Shown here one piece after another: positions 8,563 through 16,732 of a DNA stretch of 64,000 nucleotides. A program made the position numbers and the translations under genes. Source of the DNA: Bacteriovoracaceae bacterium (GTDB lineage: Bacteria > Bdellovibrionota > Bacteriovoracia > Bacteriovoracales > Bacteriovoracaceae); the NCBI GenBank assembly GCA_029865945.1, contig JARXAH010000019.1, positions 1-64,000 on the forward strand. The letters run 5' to 3'. The notes under the pieces were generated by a model. The model was not told the origin of the DNA and did no database searches. It worked only from the letters and a program-made list of their open reading frames with translations. The first letter of the stretch is position 1. The number at the start of each line of letters is the position of its first letter.

Positions 8563-11157
8563 ATGAAATCTTCAATTCAAGCAAATTTAAAAAACATTCA
8601 TGGACTAAAAGTAGTCAAGGTCCACGACCCTGTGGCCACCAGTGCTAGTATTCAAATTTGGTTTGCGGCAGGATCAGCTTGTGAAACGAAAGAGGAGAAA
8701 GGGATCGCTCACTTTTTAGAGCATATGTTTTTTAAAGGAACAGAGCAATATCCTGGAAATAAATTAACGGCAGAACTTGAAAAAATGGGATCGGAAGTCA
8801 ATGCCTTCACGTCTTTCGATTACACTTGTTACTACGTTAATTGCCCTCAAAGTGGAATCCTTGAATGCTTAGAGCGCATGATTGATATGGTTTCCAATCC
8901 CCTCTTTTTAGAAAAAGATCTCCAATCGGAAATCGGCGTCGTGCAAGAAGAGTATAAGCGCTCCTTCGACTCTCCCTCGCAATTTCATTTTCATCAATTG
9001 CAAGAGCATTTTTTTAAACCACCTTACCATTATCCCATTTTAGGAAAACCCAGTGACATCGCTAGTTTCACTATTGATAAGATTAAAAATTTTAGAAATA
9101 AATATTATCACGCGGGAAGCACACTCATCGTTATTGCTGGAAATCTAAAAGGACTGGATGGGGGAATTGATAAGAAACTTAAACTTCAAAAAATTCCTAA
9201 AAAAAAGGGAAAAGTGGACCAAAAACAAGCCAGCTTTGCTCTTAATAAAATTCCAAGGCCCTTTTTGCATCACAAGAAAAGTGTCCAGCAGGTAAATTTA
9301 CAAATACTCATTCCCGGACACGCTTATGACACCAAAGAAGCACCGCTTGAAGAAATAGCGATTAATTTTTTAAGTTCAGGAGAGAGCTCTTATTTACACA
9401 AAAAACTCGTTCAGGAATTGGAAGTGGCCAACAGTATTAGTGGATCAACCATGTACTTAAAGGGCGGCGCCACTCATTTTTTAAGGGCCTCGATTAGCAC
9501 GGATAAATTTTTAGATTTTCAAAAAGCGTGGCCACAGGTTTGGGAAGAACTCGCCCATAATGACCTTGTGGAAGAAGAAATTCAAAAAATTAAAAATCAA
9601 TTCTACGCGAGTAAAATTTACGAAAAAGAGTCACTTGAGTCCTACGCCTTCACCTTAGGCCACAACTATATTTTTACGGGCAATTTGTTGGGCGACGATT
9701 CATTCTTGAAACGAGTGAAAGACGCCAAATTAATCGATGTGAAAAAACAATTAAACTCGCTCGTTAAAAAAACCTGGAGTTTTTCTCTACAAACACCAAT
9801 GAAATTTGACGATAAACTCATTGCACCTTTTTCTTCGGAAATTAATAAATATTCAGTTAATTTATTAAAAGAAAAAAAACACACCCCCATTAAAAAGAAA
9901 ACCTTTGAACGAGTAGAATTATTTACACTTACTGACCAGTTGCAAGTTTTTTATCGCTACAACCCTAAAACTCCCACATTTTCCCTTCATTCTCTTATTG
10001 ATGGTGGAATCATTAATGAAACGAAGGCCACTAACGGCCATTATCAAATGCTTTCACGCATGCTATCTCTCGAGCATAAAAAGAAAGATTACGATTCGCT
10101 TCAGTGGGAATTGGAATTTTTGGCCGCCTCCATCAATGGATATACGGGAAAAAATAGTTACGGCCTATCCATGTATGGCCTAACAGAGCATTGGGATAAA
10201 TTATTTGAAAATTATCTACTTTGCTTAAAATATCCAAAATTTTCTCAAGGACAATTTGATATTCAAAAAAATATTTTATTGCAAACTCTTAAAAATATTA
10301 CGGAAGATCCTGCGAAGCAATGTTTTAGAAATTTTCAAAATAATTTTTTCAAGACTCATCCCTATGGTTTAGATTCTTTAGGTAACAAGGAGTCATTAGA
10401 AAAATTAACCATTGAGCAATTGCAAACCCTTCATGATCATTCTCTCACCCAACGTCCCATTACTTTTCTTTTTAGTGGAGATATCGACCCCAAAACTTTT
10501 GAAAAAACAATCTTGAGTCGTTTTCAAAAAGAATTTTCTTTTGAAAATAAAAATCCATTATTGAAAATGGACACTGCTATCTATCAACCAAAGGCCTATG
10601 ACTCTCATTACTATGTTTCTATGGATAGAGAGCAATCTCATATTTTTATTGGATATCCATCTTTTAATGCCACTGATCCAAAAAATATTTTCCTCACCAT
10701 TTTAAATGATTTTTTGGCCGGACAATCCAGTGATCTCTTTAGAATTACGCGAGATGAGCTGGGACTTTGTTACGCGGTCCACCCGATGGCGAATTCCGGA
10801 CTCAATGCAGGTTATTGGGGAATTTACATTGCTACAGGAGAAGGCAAAGAAGAAGCGGCCTTAAAATCCATTCAAGGAATCCTTGCCGACCTCGGAAAAA
10901 AAGGACTCCGCGCCGATCAACTAGCGGATACCAAAACGAGTATTGCTGGCCAACAATCCCTTAAGCTTCAAACCAACGATGATTTTTGTAACTACTATTC
11001 ATTTTCGACACATTTTAAAATGGGCCTGGATTTTGAAAGTCAGAAATTAAAAAACTTAAAAAATGTATCACTAGAAGATTTTAATAAATTTATGCGCGAT
11101 TTCTTACAAAAAAAATCCCTCACCGTGTGTGTTGGGCGCAAAAATCCTTGGCCATAA
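8563..11157 (+). CDS. M16 family zinc metallopeptidase (two-module)
   Basis: This 864-residue protein has an inverted zinc motif HFLEH (H50, E53, H54) and a third ligand near E130 (VVQEEY), 76 residues downstream, typical of an active M16 N-terminal module. The second half, from about residue 430, repeats the M16 fold without HxxEH and ends with the GLCYAV substrate-cleft block, as in pitrilysin or PqqL-like single-chain enzymes. No signal peptide is seen, so it is probably cytosolic. It likely degrades oligopeptides, but the substrate is unknown. It heads a plus-strand run leading to the carboxylase genes. Confidence 0.88.
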   Translation: MKSSIQANLKNIHGLKVVKVHDPVATSASIQIWFAAGSACETKEEKGIAHFLEHMFFKGTEQYPGNKLTAELEKMGSEVNAFTSFDYTCYYVNCPQSGILECLERMIDMVSNPLFLEKDLQSEIGVVQEEYKRSFDSPSQFHFHQLQEHFFKPPYHYPILGKPSDIASFTIDKIKNFRNKYYHAGSTLIVIAGNLKGLDGGIDKKLKLQKIPKKKGKVDQKQASFALNKIPRPFLHHKKSVQQVNLQILIPGHAYDTKEAPLEEIAINFLSSGESSYLHKKLVQELEVANSISGSTMYLKGGATHFLRASISTDKFLDFQKAWPQVWEELAHNDLVEEEIQKIKNQFYASKIYEKESLESYAFTLGHNYIFTGNLLGDDSFLKRVKDAKLIDVKKQLNSLVKKTWSFSLQTPMKFDDKLIAPFSSEINKYSVNLLKEKKHTPIKKKTFERVELFTLTDQLQVFYRYNPKTPTFSLHSLIDGGIINETKATNGHYQMLSRMLSLEHKKKDYDSLQWELEFLAASINGYTGKNSYGLSMYGLTEHWDKLFENYLLCLKYPKFSQGQFDIQKNILLQTLKNITEDPAKQCFRNFQNNFFKTHPYGLDSLGNKESLEKLTIEQLQTLHDHSLTQRPITFLFSGDIDPKTFEKTILSRFQKEFSFENKNPLLKMDTAIYQPKAYDSHYYVSMDREQSHIFIGYPSFNATDPKNIFLTILNDFLAGQSSDLFRITRDELGLCYAVHPMANSGLNAGYWGIYIATGEGKEEAALKSIQGILADLGKKGLRADQLADTKTSIAGQQSLKLQTNDDFCNYYSFSTHFKMGLDFESQKLKNLKNVSLEDFNKFMRDFLQKKSLTVCVGRKNPWP

Positions 11158-11220
11158 AATTCCTAAGCGTTTAAGCTTTCCTCCTGAGTGCTAATGGAAT
11201 TGCATTTATGGAGGAAGGTA

Positions 11221-12324
11221 ATGTTGTGGCGTATAATAGGGAAGTTTGGATTTTGGTATTTTCTAACTTATCACTTAGCAGCGGCCCAACCAATTGAGCT
11301 AAACACGGATTTGCCGGAAATTCCCAATGCATCCGAGGAACCGGCCCCCCATCTTGAAAATAGAGTGGACTCTTGGATAACCAGATGGGCCCCCTCGGAA
11401 CTTGCGAATGATGACTTTTTTATTCGTAATGCCTTTAGTAAATTAATTGAGCAGCGCTGTACGCTTTATTCGAGGCGCGATGACTCCTGCTTTCTTGCTG
11501 CCAACAGCCTAGTGGATTTTCTCGACTACCAACACGTGATTCCCCCTGATTTTGCGGCCACGGGTAAATTTTATCGCATCATTTTTCAAAAAAAATTAAT
11601 TCGGTTCATGAACTCACCCAAAACAACCAAGGTTTTTGAAAAGTTGTGGACCAGGTTAAATGAAAAAAGTTCGACCCTTTATCTCTTTGAAGAAATCAAA
11701 AGTATTTTAGGAAGCAAAGAAAAGGCGATGGAATTTATCGCCGTCATTTTTCAAGATTTCTCCAATGAAACCATGCCTCTTAATTTCCTTAGGCTCATGA
11801 AATCAAGTCCGTCCTTGCAAAGCATTGCCTTAAAAAATTTATCTTTGTATGAAAAAATACTTCCGGAATTCGTATTTCAAGTTTACGGCAAGACACATGA
11901 AATTCCTTTGAAACCCATAAAATTTTTTCCAATCGGAAGTATTTTAAATAATTTGCCCAGGCTGGTGCCGCAAGCTTATCACTTTTATGTTCCGGCCTAT
12001 CTCGCGCTTCTTCTTAGGAAGCAAGCTCAAGTTAATCGTGAGGATTCAAAAAAAGTAGCTTTCTTATTTAACTATATGTACGAAGTTTTTACTGACATTT
12101 TGGTGGATGGAAATGTAGATATAGGATCTGGATTACTTAACCGAATTATGGGCGTAATAGAGCCACCACTGAGGCAAGAATTTAAGTTTAATGATGTTTA
12201 CATGGCTTGGGACGGTGTGGTGTGGTCCATTGACGATACCTTCACCCCCGTTTCACTTTTGGAACAATTTAAAAATGGACTCTCTCGTAATCCTAAGAAT
12301 TTTTTTATGACTTTTTTTCAATAA
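11221..12324 (+). CDS. Unknown exported protein
   Basis: I do not recognise the family. A frame is open from a GTG at 11188, but the ATG at 11221 has a near-perfect SD (GGAGGAAGG) ending about 5 nt upstream and starts a credible Sec signal peptide with an AAAQ cleavage region near residue 22. That gives 367 residues. The mature part looks helix-rich with few cysteines (a C-x(11)-C pair near residue 75) and no obvious catalytic motif. It lies 63 nt after the M16 peptidase and 39 nt before the carboxyltransferase gene, so co-transcription is likely. A periplasmic location is inferred. Confidence 0.7.
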   Translation: MLWRIIGKFGFWYFLTYHLAAAQPIELNTDLPEIPNASEEPAPHLENRVDSWITRWAPSELANDDFFIRNAFSKLIEQRCTLYSRRDDSCFLAANSLVDFLDYQHVIPPDFAATGKFYRIIFQKKLIRFMNSPKTTKVFEKLWTRLNEKSSTLYLFEEIKSILGSKEKAMEFIAVIFQDFSNETMPLNFLRLMKSSPSLQSIALKNLSLYEKILPEFVFQVYGKTHEIPLKPIKFFPIGSILNNLPRLVPQAYHFYVPAYLALLLRKQAQVNREDSKKVAFLFNYMYEVFTDILVDGNVDIGSGLLNRIMGVIEPPLRQEFKFNDVYMAWDGVVWSIDDTFTPVSLLEQFKNGLSRNPKNFFMTFFQ

Positions 12325-12363
12325 AGTTTTTTGCAAAATACTAAATACAAGTGAGATTTCTAT

Positions 12364-13926
12364 ATGAAAAATGAATGGAATGGCCCTTATGAAAAATTAG
12401 AAAAATTAAATCAAGAAACGCTAATGGGAGGCGGAAGTGACAAACTCGCCAAAATGCATGAACAAGGAAAATTCACCGCAAGAGAGCGTATTGAGAGACT
12501 AGTCGACTTAAATTCGTTTCAAGAATTCGACAAATTTGTTGTCCACAGGTCCCATAATTTTGGGATGGAAGAACATAAAATCTTAGGTGATGGAGTCATC
12601 ACAGGAATAGCTAAAATTCATGGAAAACCCGTGGCCATTTTTTCTCAAGATCCCACTTGCTGGGGCGGCGCGCTTGGATTGGCCCACGCAAAAAAAATTA
12701 TTAAAGTGATGGATTTTGCCTGCCAAAATCTCATCCCTATTATTGGAATTAATGACTCAGGCGGAGCTCGCATTCAAGAAGGCGTTGAATCGCTTGCTGG
12801 CTACGCAGATATATTTTATAAAAATGTGTTGGCTTCTGGGCTTGTTCCGCAAATTTCTCTCATCGCAGGGCCTTGCGCTGGTGGCGCTGTTTACTCTCCG
12901 GCGATGACCGATTTTGTATTCATGGTAGAAAAAACTTCCTTCATGTTTGTTACTGGGCCTGATGTGATTAAGGCAGTAACCCATGAAGAAGTGACCAAAG
13001 ATGTTTTGGGAGGCCCTAAGACCCATCACGGAAAATCAGGGGTGGCGCACTTTTCTTGCGAAAATGAAAGTGATGCCCTTGAGAGAATCAGAGAGCTTCT
13101 TCACTACATTCCCTCTCATTGGATGCAATCAAGAGAGAAACGTTTCAGTTCCGATACTATTTCTAGGCCTAATCCAAAAATAAAAGATATTATCCCTCTC
13201 AATTCCAAGAAGCCTTACGACGTAAGAGAAGTGATTCGAGAAATTACCGATGAATCTCAATTTCTCGAAGTACAATCAGATTTTGCGATGAATATCGTCG
13301 TTGGTTTTTCTTCCATTGGAGGAATTAAGGTAGGAATAGTGGCCAATCAACCTAATCACTTGGCCGGAGTATTAGATATTGATTCTAGTTGCAAGGGGGC
13401 TCGCTTTGTTCGCTTTTGTAATTCTTTTCAAATTCCGATTGTCACTTTAGTAGACGTGCCGGGATTTTTGCCAGGAGTATCCCAAGAACATGGAGGGATT
13501 ATTCGCCATGGATCCAAATTATTGTTTGCGTACTGCGAAGCAGATGTCCCTTTAGTTACATTAATTTTAAGAAAGGCCTATGGGGGTGCGTACGACGTGA
13601 TGGCCTCCAAACATATTGGAGCCGACATCAATTTGGCCTACCCAGCTTCTGAATTAGCCGTGATGGGGGCAGAGGGTGCCGTGAATATTCTTTATCGTAA
13701 AGAATTGAGCGGCTTATCATTAGACGAGCAAAACAAAAAAAGGGCCCTCTATATCGAACAATATCAAAATGAATTTTCCAATCCCTATAAGGCTGCCGAA
13801 CTTGGCTACATTGATGAGGTCATTGATCCCAGTGAAACAAGATTGAAGATCGCGACTTACCTTGAGCACTTATTGAATAAGCAAACTCATCGTCCAAAGA
13901 AGAAAAGCCATAACATTCCGCTGTAA
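12364..13926 (+). CDS. pccB: Acyl-CoA carboxylase carboxyltransferase subunit (PccB-like)
   Basis: The subunit transfers carboxyl from biotin to acyl-CoA, probably propionyl-CoA, forming methylmalonyl-CoA. It has 520 residues and both crotonase-like halves. GGARIQEG and the oxyanion region GPCAGGAVYSPA are in the N-terminal half. DVPGFLPG, the GGAYDVM block and the PASELAVMG stretch are in the C-terminal half. This single-chain form separates it from AccA/AccD of acetyl-CoA carboxylase. Biotin carboxylase and carrier genes follow directly. Substrate choice cannot be decided by eye; methylcrotonyl- or acetyl-CoA remain possible. Confidence 0.88.
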   Translation: MKNEWNGPYEKLEKLNQETLMGGGSDKLAKMHEQGKFTARERIERLVDLNSFQEFDKFVVHRSHNFGMEEHKILGDGVITGIAKIHGKPVAIFSQDPTCWGGALGLAHAKKIIKVMDFACQNLIPIIGINDSGGARIQEGVESLAGYADIFYKNVLASGLVPQISLIAGPCAGGAVYSPAMTDFVFMVEKTSFMFVTGPDVIKAVTHEEVTKDVLGGPKTHHGKSGVAHFSCENESDALERIRELLHYIPSHWMQSREKRFSSDTISRPNPKIKDIIPLNSKKPYDVREVIREITDESQFLEVQSDFAMNIVVGFSSIGGIKVGIVANQPNHLAGVLDIDSSCKGARFVRFCNSFQIPIVTLVDVPGFLPGVSQEHGGIIRHGSKLLFAYCEADVPLVTLILRKAYGGAYDVMASKHIGADINLAYPASELAVMGAEGAVNILYRKELSGLSLDEQNKKRALYIEQYQNEFSNPYKAAELGYIDEVIDPSETRLKIATYLEHLLNKQTHRPKKKSHNIPL

Positions 13927-13962
13927 TTTAACAACAAAAAAAATATAAAAAAAGTATCAAAC

Positions 13963-15405
13963 ATGAAACGAATTTTAATTGCCAACCGCGGCGAAATTGC
14001 GATTCGGGTGGCCAAGGCGGCCCGAGAACTAGGACACATTGCGATTGGCGTATGGACCGATTTTGAAACCAACGCTCCCCACTTGTCCTATTGTCAGGAA
14101 TGGGTACACCTAGCAGGTAATAACAATACGGAAACTTTCCTGAACATCAAAAAAATTATTTCCCTTTGCAAAGAACATAAAATCGATGCGGTCCATCCGG
14201 GATATGGATTTCTATCTGAGAATGCGGAGTTTTCCAAGGCGCTGAAAGATAATGGACTTATTTTTATTGGGCCCAAGAGTGAGGCGGTTCACCTGATGGG
14301 TGATAAAGCTATCTCTAAGCAAACGGCCGTGAAGTGTGGAGTTCCCGTCGTGCCTGGATCAACCGGTGCTGTGGGAAGTGTTGAGGAGGCCAAAGAAATT
14401 TCGAAGAAAATTGGGTACCCAGTTCTCCTTAAAGCGGTGGCCGGAGGTGGGGGAAAAGGGATGCGTGTTTGCCAACAAGAAAGTGAACTCGCCAATTTGT
14501 TTGAGGCCGTTCAAAGAGAATCCAAAAATTCTTTTGGAAATCCTGATCTTTTGATTGAAAAATATATTGTTAATCCTCACCACATTGAAGTTCAAATCAT
14601 GGGAGACAAAAAAGGAAACGTCTTTCATTTTTATGAACGTGAGTGCTCCATTCAACGACGTCATCAAAAAATTATTGAAGAAGCACCAAGCCCTTTCATT
14701 GGAGATGATCAAGCTCTTAGAAAGAGAATTTGTGAAACGGCGGTTAAACTAGGTCAAAGCGTTGGATACGACTCTGCCGGCACGGTGGAATTTGTTATGG
14801 GAGAAGATCGCAATTTTTATTTTTTAGAAATGAACACCAGAATCCAAGTAGAACACCCCATTACTGAAGAAATCACTGGAATTGACTTAGTTTCAAATAT
14901 GATACGCGTTGCCTTCGAAGAGCCACTCGATTTTAAATCACAAAGTGACATCATTCACTATGGACACTCCATCGAAGCTCGCCTATGTGCCGAAGATCCC
15001 ATCACGATGCTTCCGGCCGCAGGAACGATTGAAGATCTTCAGTATATTTTACCCCAGGGTGGAAGATTTGATCATTGCGCCTTTTCTGGCTACCAAATTA
15101 AATCCGATTTTGATCCCATGTTTGGCAAATTTATTGTTTATGCCACCAATCGCGAACTTGCACTCAAAAAGATAATTTTTGGGCTCGATAATTTATTCAT
15201 TACTGGCCTTAAGTGCAACATTCCTCTGCTAAAAGAAATTTTCCAAGAGGAAGATTTTCAAAAAGGTCACTACGATACGGGCTATATCGGGCAGCATATG
15301 GACGCGCTGTCTAAGAAAATCCAATCAAAAATGGAAAACAAGCAAAATGAAAAACTATTAGAGCATGGTATAGCAAGGCTAATTGATTCAACCTTGAAGC
15401 TTTAA
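13963..15405 (+). CDS. Biotin carboxylase subunit of acyl-CoA carboxylase
   Basis: This ATP-grasp enzyme carboxylates carrier-bound biotin using bicarbonate. The 480 residues begin with the biotin carboxylase signature ILIANRGEIA. The glycine-rich ATP loop AVAGGGGKGMR, EAPSPF, the metal-binding FLEMNTRIQVEHP and the C-terminal EARLCAEDP block follow. The length matches stand-alone AccC-type subunits, not fused PccA chains, because the carrier domain is a separate gene 45 nt downstream. The SD is weak. It may be specific to this cluster or shared with fatty-acid synthesis. Confidence 0.9.
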   Translation: MKRILIANRGEIAIRVAKAARELGHIAIGVWTDFETNAPHLSYCQEWVHLAGNNNTETFLNIKKIISLCKEHKIDAVHPGYGFLSENAEFSKALKDNGLIFIGPKSEAVHLMGDKAISKQTAVKCGVPVVPGSTGAVGSVEEAKEISKKIGYPVLLKAVAGGGGKGMRVCQQESELANLFEAVQRESKNSFGNPDLLIEKYIVNPHHIEVQIMGDKKGNVFHFYERECSIQRRHQKIIEEAPSPFIGDDQALRKRICETAVKLGQSVGYDSAGTVEFVMGEDRNFYFLEMNTRIQVEHPITEEITGIDLVSNMIRVAFEEPLDFKSQSDIIHYGHSIEARLCAEDPITMLPAAGTIEDLQYILPQGGRFDHCAFSGYQIKSDFDPMFGKFIVYATNRELALKKIIFGLDNLFITGLKCNIPLLKEIFQEEDFQKGHYDTGYIGQHMDALSKKIQSKMENKQNEKLLEHGIARLIDSTLKL

Positions 15406-15450
15406 ATAAAGAAGTAAAAAAGAAATAAAAAAGAAAATGAGAGTGTCGTT

Positions 15451-15984
15451 ATGATTTATTATTTTACAAATGAAAAAGCTAATTATCGCTTGGAAATCAG
15501 CGCTTACCATTTAGACGCAAAGCGCGATTTAGAAAATACAAGATTTAAATATTCCATTAATTCACTTGCCTCTAATACTTCTCAATTCAAAGAAGGAAGT
15601 TTTACTTTGCGAAAAGTAGGAGAAGACTTCTTTTACACACTTGACCAGAAGCTGTGGCAGCGCCTTCCTAAAAAATATTCCTCCAAAGAAATCTTTGGTG
15701 ATCAAGCGTTAAAAATTTTTGATGGTTTTTTACCCTCAGGAGCGTCAGGTACCAAGGGCGGGGACGGTTCCATTCAATCACAAATGCCTGGAAAAATATC
15801 GAAAATTTCCGTTAAAGTCGGTGATGAGGTAAAAGAAGGACAATCACTCCTTATCATGGAGGCCATGAAAATGGAGAACGAAGTTAAATCTCCGCTTGCG
15901 GGAATTGTAGAAAAGATTTTTGTCACTTCCAATCAAAATGTCGACTCAAACGCTCCACTAATCTTTGTAAAAAAATTGCCCTAA
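15451..15984 (+). CDS. Biotin carboxyl carrier protein of acyl-CoA carboxylase
   Basis: The 177-residue protein ends in a biotinyl-lipoyl domain (about 105-177) with the biotin attachment motif EAMKMENE, the biotinylated lysine being about residue 140. The first 100 residues are not the Pro/Ala-rich arm of AccB but look like the BT-type linker domain that joins carrier and carboxylase in propionyl-CoA carboxylases. That supports an acyl-CoA carboxylase other than the fatty-acid-synthesis enzyme. It is the last gene of the three-gene set. Confidence 0.88.
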   Translation: MIYYFTNEKANYRLEISAYHLDAKRDLENTRFKYSINSLASNTSQFKEGSFTLRKVGEDFFYTLDQKLWQRLPKKYSSKEIFGDQALKIFDGFLPSGASGTKGGDGSIQSQMPGKISKISVKVGDEVKEGQSLLIMEAMKMENEVKSPLAGIVEKIFVTSNQNVDSNAPLIFVKKLP

Positions 15985-15994
15985 TTTTTCTATT

Positions 15995-16023
15995 TTTAGT
16001 TTTTCTTAAATTTAACTTATAAT
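15995..16023 (+). promoter_or_regulatory. Possible sigma70-type promoter
   Basis: A perfect TATAAT (16018-16023) sits 61 nt before the start of the 187-residue unknown gene. The -35 region at 17 nt spacing (TTTAGT) is poor. The site lies just after the stop of the biotin carrier gene, a natural place for a new transcript to begin. Confidence 0.35.
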
Positions 16024-16084
16024 GAGATTAGTAGAGAGAACCTGAGGAGCAAACGAAATAACTGACAAGAGCAAGCAAGGTGAC

Positions 16085-16648
16085 ATGACAGAAAAGAAAT
16101 TGCCATTACAACAATTAGCGTTAAATCCCATTTCAGAAAAAATCACTCTCCATCAATATATTTTTGATCATATCTCATTGGCGAATAAAAAATTATATCG
16201 ACCGATCCATGATATTTATTTATTTTATTGCGCTCAACTATTTGAAAAATACATGACAAGTGAAAAATTTTTTTCTATCACTTCTCTTGGACAACTTTAC
16301 TTAGAACTACAAACGCCTCCTGCAGTCAGTGATGAGAAACAAGTTTTCGAAAGTTCAACTTCTCTTCCTGTTAAATTACAGTCTCTTGCAGATACCGCCT
16401 TTCTCACTTGTGCTATATTCTCAGAATCTAAAAAAACTAAATTACTTGGTCTCAACTATTACTCCCAAATTTGTAAAAATTCTTATTTTCAATTGAATCG
16501 CTTGAGGCCATCCTACCTCGATCAACCGAATTTCTTTTTTCAGTATGCTAATCATTCCCCTCTAGTTCTTACCCTTCTTAATGATATAAAAATCGATAGC
16601 GATTCCAACCAAATCTGGCAACTATTCAAATCTCAAATGTCTGCGTAA
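16085..16648 (+). CDS. Unknown protein upstream of cheA
   Basis: The family is not recognised. The product has 187 residues with no signal peptide or membrane segment, is mainly helical, and is rich in Tyr, Phe, Leu and Ser. The start has an AAGGTG SD a few bases before the ATG. It has its own TATAAT-type promoter candidate and lies 84 nt upstream of cheA, on the same strand. A separate sigma28-like promoter is seen in that gap, so it need not belong to the chemotaxis operon. Cytosolic location is inferred. Confidence 0.65.
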   Translation: MTEKKLPLQQLALNPISEKITLHQYIFDHISLANKKLYRPIHDIYLFYCAQLFEKYMTSEKFFSITSLGQLYLELQTPPAVSDEKQVFESSTSLPVKLQSLADTAFLTCAIFSESKKTKLLGLNYYSQICKNSYFQLNRLRPSYLDQPNFFFQYANHSPLVLTLLNDIKIDSDSNQIWQLFKSQMSA

Positions 16649-16684
16649 ATTTTCAAATTTAAATCATAATTATAATTATCTCTA

Positions 16685-16711
16685 TTAATTTTATAAAATT
16701 CTGGCCGATAG
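16685..16711 (+). promoter_or_regulatory. Sigma28 (FliA)-like promoter of the che operon
   Basis: TTAA (16685-16688), a 15-nt spacer, then GCCGATAG (16704-16711). Each element is one base off the sigma28 consensus TAAA-N15-GCCGATAA. The element ends 21 nt before the cheA ATG, giving a leader of about 15 nt with the AAGGA SD near its 5' end. A matching element with the same 21-nt distance lies before the sigma54 activator. Confidence 0.45.
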
Positions 16712-16732
16712 GCTCTCAAGGATAAATATTTT

